Positions 1 through 4,900 of a stretch of DNA of 5,817 nt are shown piece by piece. Location of the stretch: the NCBI GenBank assembly GCA_031266115.1, contig JAISBQ010000080.1:1-5817 (forward strand), given 5' to 3'. Origin of the DNA: Bifidobacteriaceae bacterium (GTDB lineage: Bacteria; Actinomycetota; Actinomycetes; Actinomycetales; WQXJ01). The position numbers were made by a program, and so were the translations under genes. The notes under the pieces were generated by a model. The model was given only the letters and a program-made list of their open reading frames with translations, was not told the origin of the DNA and ran no database searches. Each line of letters starts with the position of its first letter. Positions within the stretch are counted from its first letter, which is position 1.

Positions 1-16
1 GGGGGGTGGGGGGGTG
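1..16. repeat. G-rich homopolymer tract at window edge
   Basis: The first 16 bases on the plus strand are almost only G: a run of six, a T, then a run of seven, followed by TG. Read on the minus strand, this is a C tract directly after the stop codon of the TPR-like gene. Such runs are prone to slippage, and a run of this kind often ends an assembly. Because it lies after the stop, length changes here would not alter the TPR-like protein. What lies beyond is outside the window. Confidence 0.6.
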
Positions 17-1195
17 TCAGACAAGTCGATGGTCTCCCAGCGGGTCTCGCACCATCTGGTGGGCGAGGATGTCGGCACGGCGCCGCTTGCCCATCCTCGC
101 CAGAGATCCGACGGCGATCCGCCTGCACATCGCCAGGCGCGTCGGTGCGCCTTCGGCGGCGATCAACCGCTCCGATTCCATGCAGTACGACAGTGCCATC
201 CCGTACTCCCCGCCCATGAAGTTGAAGTAGGCCGCCACCAGGAGAGCCTCGGACAGCGAGTAGGGGTGTTCGGTGCGCGTGATCGTGACGTGGGCGTTGA
301 TGCGCTGGAGGGCTTGGGGCACCTGGCCCAGCAGCCACAACGTCTGGACTACGTTGATCCTCACCTGGGAGCGATACCGGTCTGCCATGTCTCCGGGGAC
401 GATGACGAACCCATCGTCCGGCATGATGGCGGCGGCCTCTTCCATGGTGGCTAGGGCCGTGGGCAGGTCGTCTTCGCGCACTTCGATCAGGGCACGCAAG
501 TTGAGTAGGAGGGCGTGGACTCCCGCCGTATCGGCCTCCGACAGGACCCATGAGGCGCCGTGGGAGGTCGCTTCGGCTTGGAGTTCCTGGATGAGCGCGC
601 GCGCCTCGGCGTAGTCACGGATGCGCTTGATGATGAGGGCGACGCGGCGCAACTCGGCCATGTAGCGCCCGAGCCCGGTGGTACACAGGTCCCGGGCGAG
701 TTCGAAGAGCCGTCCCGCATCGACGGGGTCCTCAAGGGATCGCACGGTGGCCAGCGCGACGGTCATCCGGGCGGAGTCGAGAGGGCGAACCGATTCGGAC
801 AACAGCGAGGCGAACCGGGTAGCGGCGACATCGTCGCCCGTGAAAATGACGAGGGATTCGAGATCCGCGGTGACTTCATCGCTCGACCGGGCGCCCTTGT
901 CCCATGCACGCGTGACAGCGGCAATGGCACGGGGTTGGCGTAGCTCCAGGGTCTCCCACACCTCCGCCAGCTCGCGCTGACGCGCAAGCGAGCCGAGGAA
1001 CAACGTGGCCGGGTCGCGCCAGCGCCGCAACCCTAAGTCGATGAGGTAGGCCGGAACTTCGACAACGCTGCCGGATGGCACCGCTGGAAGCGCAGCGAGC
1101 TGAGCCCGCCGGATGAAGGCCTGAGGCACGTCCAGTTCCCCCGAGCGCAGCACATAGCGCGCGAACTCGACGTGCGGCAGCAGGATCTCTGTCAC
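17..1195 (-). CDS. TPR/MalT-like all-helical protein, function unknown
   Basis: This is a 392-residue soluble protein with no signal peptide or membrane segment. From about residue 190 it is a series of amphipathic helix pairs rich in Ala, Leu and Arg, such as DYAEARALIQELQAEA, PTALATMEEAAAIMPDD and YGMALSYCMESERL. These resemble degenerate tetratricopeptide repeats, as in the sensor part of MalT/LuxR-type regulators. No P-loop, DNA-binding HTH or catalytic motif is visible, so it would be a truncated or stand-alone member of such a group. The start chosen is GTG at 1195 (VTEILLPHVEF). It overlaps the TGA of the upstream micro-ORF as GTGA and has GGAG seven bases upstream. An ATG at 1228 would add eleven residues but would overlap the micro-ORF deeply. 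The two ORFs look translationally coupled. The family is not recognised; a peptide-sensing or scaffold role is only inference. Confidence 0.75.
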   Translation of the reverse strand: MTEILLPHVEFARYVLRSGELDVPQAFIRRAQLAALPAVPSGSVVEVPAYLIDLGLRRWRDPATLFLGSLARQRELAEVWETLELRQPRAIAAVTRAWDKGARSSDEVTADLESLVIFTGDDVAATRFASLLSESVRPLDSARMTVALATVRSLEDPVDAGRLFELARDLCTTGLGRYMAELRRVALIIKRIRDYAEARALIQELQAEATSHGASWVLSEADTAGVHALLLNLRALIEVREDDLPTALATMEEAAAIMPDDGFVIVPGDMADRYRSQVRINVVQTLWLLGQVPQALQRINAHVTITRTEHPYSLSEALLVAAYFNFMGGEYGMALSYCMESERLIAAEGAPTRLAMCRRIAVGSLARMGKRRRADILAHQMVRDPLGDHRLV

Positions 1196-1296
1196 TCGAC
1201 CGCTCCGTGCGTCCAGGGCGCCAGGCACTCGGCCACGCGCAACTGCGGATTCTCCTCAAGCAGGCCGAGGATCTCCTCGACGCTCATCTCGTTCAT
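1192..1296 (-). CDS. 34-residue micro-ORF coupled to the TPR-like gene
   Basis: The reading frame starts MNEMSVEEILGLLEENPQLR and ends LAPWTHGAVE before TGA, 34 residues in all. AGGGGG lies five bases before the ATG at 1296, an excellent ribosome site, and the stop overlaps the next gene's GTG by four bases. An internal ATG at 1287 could also start it. The N-terminal half is acidic and helix-forming; the C-terminal part carries a single Cys and Trp. There is no signal peptide. It may be a leader ORF that sets translation of the larger gene, a binding partner of the TPR-like protein, or less likely a precursor peptide; no modification enzyme is in the window. It could also be the remnant N-terminus of a larger ancestral protein. 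Expression is inferred from the ribosome site and overlap only. Confidence 0.55.
   Translation of the reverse strand: MNEMSVEEILGLLEENPQLRVAECLAPWTHGAVE
1203..1206 (-). promoter_or_regulatory. Shine-Dalgarno GGAG deciding the GTG start
   Basis: GGAG lies seven bases before the GTG at 1195, inside the 3' end of the micro-ORF. Together with the GTGA stop/start overlap it supports 1195 as the start of the TPR-like protein. Confidence 0.6.
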
Positions 1297-1372
1297 CACT
1301 ACCCCCTGATATGACCACAAGACTCCGGAAGGCTCCAGAGAACTACTCATCGACCGAACTGTCACGTGCTAT

Positions 1373-1416
1373 CGCTGACCGCGAACCGGGGGGCACCGCT
1401 ATGGCAACGGTCAGCG
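1373..1416. repeat. 9-bp perfect inverted repeat (possible operator)
   Basis: CGCTGACCG at 1373-1381 is exactly mirrored by CGGTCAGCG at 1408-1416, with 26 bases between. It lies 77-120 bases upstream of the micro-ORF start, a suitable place for a regulator site. It could also form a stem in RNA, but there is no T run after it. Confidence 0.45.
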
Positions 1417-1638
1417 TTCCATCTGTCCTCTCAGCGCCCCTCCTGCCACCACGGCGGCGCCGCCCCGTGCGCCGCATCGCACCGTAAGGTGCACCCGGGG
1501 CTTGCGTCCGTCAAGCATCCAACTCGGCCGCCAAAGACAGCCAAACCCACCGCGTAGAAATACTAAGGCCGCGGCGGGAATCGATCCGATGTCGTCTGCG
1601 CCAAGCGAGACCGCCCCGTCCGCAGCGCCCCGACGGCG

Positions 1639-1650
1639 ACGTCGCGACGT
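1639..1650. repeat. 12-bp perfect palindrome ACGTCGCGACGT
   Basis: The 12 bases are identical to their reverse complement and lie about 145 bases before the GNAT start. A second palindrome, GCCCGGCCGGGC, follows at 1660-1671. Either could be a dimeric regulator site, but high GC makes chance palindromes fairly common. Confidence 0.35.
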
Positions 1651-1744
1651 GGTCAAACGGCCCGGCCGGGCACACACGTATCGGCCCGGACTTTGGGTGG
1701 TACCCACGGCAAGTCATCGTAGTCGGAATCCTGCCGGGGCGCCG

Positions 1745-1773
1745 TTGACACCGGGACGCTGCGCCGTCAGGGT
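1745..1773 (+). promoter_or_regulatory. Candidate promoter of the GNAT/iron-sulfur operon
   Basis: A perfect TTGACA -35 hexamer (1745-1750) is followed after 17 bases by CAGGGT (1768-1773), a weak match to the actinobacterial TAnnnT -10. Transcription would begin near 1780, giving a short leader that still contains the AGGGGG ribosome site at 1783-1788. Confidence 0.4.
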
Positions 1774-1793
1774 GGAGGTCAAAGGGGGACACC

Positions 1794-2105
1794 ATGGCAA
1801 TCACTGTGCAGGACAACCCTGCCCTCAGCGAGTACGAGCTTTTCGACGGGCGCAGCCTCATCGGAGTGGCGAAATACAAGCGAACGGGAAACCAGATCGC
1901 CTTCACCCACACGGAGGTGTCACCCGAGGCCGCGGGCCGGGGCCTCGGGCACCGGTTGGTGGGCGCGGCGCTCGACGACGCGCGCGACCACGGGTGGCAG
2001 GTACTCCCTTACTGCCCCTTCGTGGCCGCGTTCATCACCGAGAATCCGGCCTACGTCGCCACAGTTCCAGCCGGCCGCCGTGCCGCCTTCGGGATTCAGA
2101 CGTGA
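1794..2105 (+). CDS. GNAT N-acetyltransferase, YjdJ-like
   Basis: This 103-residue protein matches in length and motifs the minimal GCN5-related acetyltransferases of the YjdJ/At1g77540/NATD1 type (Acetyltransf_CG). These fold like other GNATs and bind acetyl-CoA, but their acceptor is poorly known. Visible landmarks are the start beta strands (ELFDGRSLIGVAKYKRTG), FTHTEVSPEAAGRGLGHRLV at about 37-56 with the acetyl-CoA pyrophosphate loop GRGLGHRLV, and LPYCPFVAAFITENPAY at about 71-87. His39 and Cys74 sit where the plant homologue's proposed catalytic His and Cys occur. The start has AGGGGG five bases upstream. The iron-sulfur gene begins 13 bases after the stop on the same strand, so the two are almost certainly co-transcribed. 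E. coli has the same pair as neighbours, yjdI and yjdJ. The family is firm; the substrate is unknown. Confidence 0.9.
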   Translation: MAITVQDNPALSEYELFDGRSLIGVAKYKRTGNQIAFTHTEVSPEAAGRGLGHRLVGAALDDARDHGWQVLPYCPFVAAFITENPAYVATVPAGRRAAFGIQT

Positions 2106-2118
2106 GAGGATCGCTGAG

Positions 2119-2550
2119 ATGACCGCGAAGCTGTATTGGGGCACGTCGATCAACGTCACCTTCGACGCCGACCTTTGTCTCCACGCCGCCGAGTGCCTGA
2201 GAGGCGCTCCGGCCGTGTTCGATATCCACCGCAAACCTTGGGTGTTGCCCGACCGGGGCGACGCCTTCGAGGTGGCACGCGTCGTTGAACGGTGTCCCAC
2301 CGGGGCGCTCAAGTACTCGTTCGTCCGGGAGTATCTGCCGGGAGAGACGGGCGAAACCACCGCACAGGTGGTCGCCAAGTCCGATGGGCCGGTGTGGCTG
2401 CGCGGCGACTTCACCCTTGTCACGGACGATGGCGCCACGCCCCAGACCCGGATCGCCCTGTGCCGGTGTGCGTCGAGTGCGAACCTCCCGTTCTGCGACG
2501 GTTCCGGGCCGTGCACCGAGTGGCGCCCGTCGCGCCCCACGCCGTCCTGA
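2119..2550 (+). CDS. Fer4_19 (YjdI-like) plus CDGSH-type iron-sulfur protein
   Basis: This 143-residue cytoplasmic protein has two metal-binding domains. Residues 1-70 resemble E. coli YjdI (Fer4_19): Cys20 and Cys26 in DLCLHAAECLRG, then RKPWVLPD, then Cys59 in ERCPTGALKY, with His22 as a possible further ligand. Residues 90-135 form a CDGSH-type domain, with Cys115, Cys117 and Cys126 in CRCASSANLPFCDGS, spaced as in mitoNEET-type 2Fe-2S proteins. The fourth ligand, normally His four residues after the last Cys, is Gly130 here; Cys132 is nearby. The start is ATG at 2119, with AGAGGA eight bases upstream and 13 bases after the preceding stop. A frame extension to 2080 would overlap the acetyltransferase and lacks a comparable site. 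An electron-transfer or redox-sensing role with the GNAT is inferred, not shown. Confidence 0.88.
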   Translation: MTAKLYWGTSINVTFDADLCLHAAECLRGAPAVFDIHRKPWVLPDRGDAFEVARVVERCPTGALKYSFVREYLPGETGETTAQVVAKSDGPVWLRGDFTLVTDDGATPQTRIALCRCASSANLPFCDGSGPCTEWRPSRPTPS

Positions 2551-2572
2551 GGCGCGAGGGGCCGACGACGTG

Positions 2573-2612
2573 GCAGTGCCGTCCGACGAGGCGCTAGGCC
2601 GGACGGCACTGC
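2573..2612. terminator. Bidirectional stem-loop terminator
   Basis: A perfect 13-bp stem pairs GCAGTGCCGTCCG (2573-2585) with CGGACGGCACTGC (2600-2612) around a 14-base loop. It lies 22 bases after the iron-sulfur gene and 23 bases after the end of the oppositely oriented protease gene, so it can serve both. No T run follows on either strand, as is common in high-GC actinobacteria. A small second hairpin, GGGG-CGAAGT-CCCC, lies at 2625-2638, at the protease stop. Confidence 0.8.
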
Positions 2613-2635
2613 GGGAGCGAGCGGGGCGAAGTCCC

Positions 2636-4276
2636 CTACTTCTTGGCCTTGGCCGCGGCCTTCTTCTTGGCCTTAGCCGCCTTCTTGGCTTTGGCGGCCT
2701 TCTTGGCGTCGGCGGCCTTTTTGGCGAGGTGTGAGGCGTTGAGCTTCTTCTCGGTCGAGGTCGACTTCTGGACCGTCTGGTCGACGAGGTGGGTGCGCAT
2801 CGACACGGTGACCTTCTTGGACTTGAGCTTGGCACCCTTGATGGTGAAGTCACCGTTCGCATCCGGCGTGACCACGTAGTTGCGCGGACCGATCTTCACC
2901 TTGACCTTGTACTCGGTGTTGGTCCTGCCCATGAGATCGACATGCCCCTTGATGACCGTGCGCGCCTTTGTGGCCGACTTCTTCACCAACTTGGGCGCAG
3001 GCATCGCGACCGCCAGCTTGAAATCGTTCCCGAACAGTGCCTCGATCGTCTGGCCGGGACCGGTCATCGCCTGCGCGCCTGTGAGGATCAACCGGTTGGG
3101 ATCAGCTTCCAGCAGCTGGAGGGCGGCTTCCCGCTGGCCGGACGGGTAGTAGTTGAGAGCCTCGGCCTTGAACCGCTCCACCTGCACCTTCATGTCGCAT
3201 GCGCTCTCCGTGTCGCCCGGCTTGATGCTGTAGCTCCCGAAGGACAAGATGCCCACCGCGTAGTTGCCCGACAGGATCGGTGAGCCGGAGTCTCCCGAGG
3301 CCGAACACAGGGTCGTGGACATCCCTGACACGGTGGGCGACCCCTCGTCGGACACCACGAAGTCCTTGGGAAGCTCGGTGATGACCCCGCAGGTCCACCC
3401 CGTCCGAGCTCCCGACTTGCAGACGTTGGCTCCCACCACGGGAGGCGTCCACCCGTACACCGGCACGCTCTGAGGCCCAGCGCTCCCATACACGTCCACG
3501 TGACCCGGCGCGGATTGCTCTTGGTTGGACAGCACCAGCGTCGCGTCATAGCCCGATCCATACATCCCCAGGTGGAACGCGCCGAACGACTGCGATTCCG
3601 TGGCCCCGGTCTCCCCCCACGGATTCTCGGTCTGCATCTTGGACACCGGCCCCGACGCGTTCTTGGCACAGTGACCGGCGGTCAGGGCCACGGGCTGGCC
3701 CTGTGAGTCGTATCCCCAGAACCCCAGGGTGCATGCGTGATACGTCGACGTGAGGAACTTCGACCCCGCTGGCACCGTGTCCGACATCGTGCGGACCACC
3801 GGCATGACCGCTGGCTCACTGACTGCCACCGCTCCATCGGTGCGGCTGACCGCCACCGCGCCACGGGCCTCGACGGCCGCTGCCTCGGCCGGGTTGTCCA
3901 CCACCACCGAGATCTCGGAGGTGCCTGAGATCTCAACATCGGCCGGCGCGATCCCCACCGCGCTCAGATCGTCAATCAATTGCCCGGCCATACGTGCCGT
4001 GGTACCCGATTCGACATACTCTTCGGGGGTCATTCCCAGATCCCTGTCGATCGCGGCCGCGAGGCCGTCGGGGAGCGCATCAGGCGAGGTCATGGGGTCG
4101 GTGACCAGGGAATCAGACGAGGCGTCGATGTTGACGGACCGGTCGGCGGGTACACCGTCGGAGGGCTGACCGGTCTCGTCGATCGCGTGAGTCGCGTGGG
4201 CGGAAAGGGGGGCGAGTCCGAGAACTGCGAGTGAGAGCGTGGCGGCTGCAATGACCGCTCTCGAATGAGTATACAT
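2636..4276 (-). CDS. Secreted trypsin/streptogrisin-like serine protease with polybasic tail
   Basis: This is a 546-residue exported S1-type serine endopeptidase. Residues 1-31 form a signal peptide with a hydrophobic core and AxA-type cleavage (after SAHA or ATHA). About 65-155 is a prodomain with EISVVVDNPAEAAAVEARGAV, like the inhibitory propeptides of alpha-lytic protease relatives. The catalytic domain spans about 170-375: His202 in TAGHC, Asp244 in GYDATLVL and Ser330 in GDSGSP are all present. Six cysteines pair plausibly as 182-203, 286-296 and 324-360. Residues 427-510 look like a beta-sandwich domain, and 516-546 are almost only Ala and Lys. The start is ATG at 4276; an ATG at 4281 is out of frame. 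Its ribosome site (GGTG) is weak. The tail may bind anionic wall polymers or nucleic acid; the target substrate is unknown. Confidence 0.9.
   Translation of the reverse strand: MYTHSRAVIAAATLSLAVLGLAPLSAHATHAIDETGQPSDGVPADRSVNIDASSDSLVTDPMTSPDALPDGLAAAIDRDLGMTPEEYVESGTTARMAGQLIDDLSAVGIAPADVEISGTSEISVVVDNPAEAAAVEARGAVAVSRTDGAVAVSEPAVMPVVRTMSDTVPAGSKFLTSTYHACTLGFWGYDSQGQPVALTAGHCAKNASGPVSKMQTENPWGETGATESQSFGAFHLGMYGSGYDATLVLSNQEQSAPGHVDVYGSAGPQSVPVYGWTPPVVGANVCKSGARTGWTCGVITELPKDFVVSDEGSPTVSGMSTTLCSASGDSGSPILSGNYAVGILSFGSYSIKPGDTESACDMKVQVERFKAEALNYYPSGQREAALQLLEADPNRLILTGAQAMTGPGQTIEALFGNDFKLAVAMPAPKLVKKSATKARTVIKGHVDLMGRTNTEYKVKVKIGPRNYVVTPDANGDFTIKGAKLKSKKVTVSMRTHLVDQTVQKSTSTEKKLNASHLAKKAADAKKAAKAKKAAKAKKKAAAKAKK
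2639..2731 (-). repeat. Ala/Lys-rich tail repeats in protease gene
   Basis: Short imperfect units of the kind AAKAKK, with DNA repeating GGCCAAGAAGGC-like blocks, code for the last 31 residues of the protease. The make-up is like histone H1-type C-termini. Such repeats can change length by slippage. Confidence 0.75.
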
Positions 4277-4290
4277 TTCATATCACCACT

Positions 4291-4320
4291 AGTATCAGAA
4301 AGCCTATATTCGTTGCGTAG
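4291..4320 (-). promoter_or_regulatory. AT-rich candidate promoter of the protease gene
   Basis: Just upstream of the protease start the base make-up turns AT-rich. On the minus strand this segment holds two TA-type -10 candidates, TAGGCT (4306-4301) and GATACT (4296-4291). No good -35 hexamer is seen at 17 bases, so the placement is loose. The position and local AT content are the main support. Confidence 0.25.
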
Positions 4321-4393
4321 TACTTCGCTGGTCTCCAACTCACCCCGTCGAGCGAGAATCTGTCTCAGGTGGCCGGCAAGGCCTCGTGGAGCC

Positions 4394-4480
4394 TGTCCCA
4401 GCCGCCGTCATTGACGCAACCGATAGCAACAACGCGCGGCGAGGGCCGGGCTATTCCCAGATGGCAGATTCCCTGGGACA
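4394..4480. repeat. Nested inverted repeats sharing one arm
   Basis: CTGGGACA (4473-4480) is the exact complement of TGTCCCAG (4394-4401), and its first six bases are also complementary to TCCCAG (4455-4460), 12 bases away. The two pairings exclude each other, the layout of a switch-like RNA, though GC-rich chance pairing is possible. Confidence 0.35.
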
Positions 4481-4548
4481 CACCCCGCAACTAGGACCGG
4501 GACCATGGGCCCGATGGCCCCAAAACAGGGCCCTCACCTGCGCAGACA

Positions 4549-4564
4549 CCATGCTTTGGCATGG
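4549..4564. repeat. 6-bp hairpin CCATGC-TTTG-GCATGG
   Basis: A perfect 6-bp stem with a four-base loop lies in the spacer between the surface protein and the protease. It has no T run and could be an operator or part of an RNA structure. Confidence 0.35.
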
Positions 4565-4886
4565 GCCGTCATGCCCTCTTCCCTCATGCACGTGTGTGCA
4601 CCGGTGGCGATGAGCGCACGTTCGTGCCAGGGCCCAGTGCAGGGAATGTTTCCCGGCCTCTCGGCGTTAACTGGTCTTCGTCTGCGCTATAGCCGGCGAA
4701 AGGCATGACCATTTCGGTGACCACTCGGGAATATGTGATCCGAATGGGACGTCGTCATAGGGAGAAACTCGCCACGTCGGATGCCACGCTAGCCGGTTGC
4801 TGGCACAGCCGGTCGCGCCGCCACATCTGGCCGGGCAGCACAACACGGCCACCGCATCGAGCGGGGCTGGCCTACCTCACGGGGCT

Positions 4887-4896
4887 GCCGGCCGGC
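4887..4896. terminator. GC-rich palindrome after the surface-protein gene
   Basis: GCCGGCCGGC is its own reverse complement and lies four bases beyond the stop of the minus-strand surface-protein gene. A self-complementary 10-mer gives only a short stem with almost no loop and has no T run, so its role as a terminator is weakly supported. Confidence 0.2.
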
Positions 4897-4900
4897 GCAG

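Larger units (their letters stand above)
1297..1793. other. Divergent non-coding spacer with palindromes
   Basis: About 500 bases separate the divergent left pair and the middle operon. Frames that are open here have no ribosome site and atypical, Arg-, Pro- or Gly-rich translations, so I read it as non-coding. It contains a 9-bp inverted repeat, a 5-bp hairpin with a GTAA loop at 1479-1492, three perfect 12-bp palindromes (1453-1464, 1639-1650, 1660-1671) and a candidate promoter near 1745. Both outward promoters should lie here. Confidence 0.6.
4277..4900. other. Non-coding spacer upstream of the protease gene
   Basis: These 624 bases separate two minus-strand genes. The open frames across it have no convincing start site and unlikely translations, so no gene is called. 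It holds several inverted repeats: TGTCCCAG (4394-4401) and TCCCAG (4455-4460), both able to pair with CTGGGACA at 4473-4480; a 6-bp hairpin at 4549-4564; and a 10-bp palindrome GCCGGCCGGC at 4887-4896 just after the surface-protein stop. A long protease leader or a small RNA is possible, but no known RNA family is recognised. Confidence 0.5.

Noticed and set aside
1561..1600. T-arm-like sequence on the minus strand (GGATCGATTCCCGC), suggesting a tRNA or attachment-site remnant
   Set aside because: The T stem does not pair, and no matching acceptor strand, D arm or anticodon arm occurs at the right distance.
1411..1707. Minus-strand frame of 98 codons in the divergent spacer
   Set aside because: Gly/Arg-rich with low-complexity stretches and no recognisable motif or supporting context.
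1502..2122. Plus-strand frame of 206 codons overlapping the acetyltransferase
   Set aside because: Out of frame with the clearly recognised GNAT gene, Arg-rich with no recognisable motif, so a shadow.
2035..2862. Long minus-strand open frame of 275 codons across the iron-sulfur gene
   Set aside because: Arg/Pro-rich translation typical of a shadow frame in high-GC DNA; it runs through the terminator stem and overlaps the well-supported iron-sulfur and protease genes.
4090..4338. Minus-strand frame of 82 codons beginning METSEVLRNEY, overlapping the protease start
   Set aside because: Out of frame with the signal peptide, changes to Pro/Ser-rich low complexity, and overlaps the protease gene; its ATG at 4281 is also out of the protease frame.
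4386..4708. Short plus-strand frames in the spacer upstream of the protease
   Set aside because: No good ribosome sites, unlikely translations rich in Pro, Cys and Arg, and no recognisable motif.
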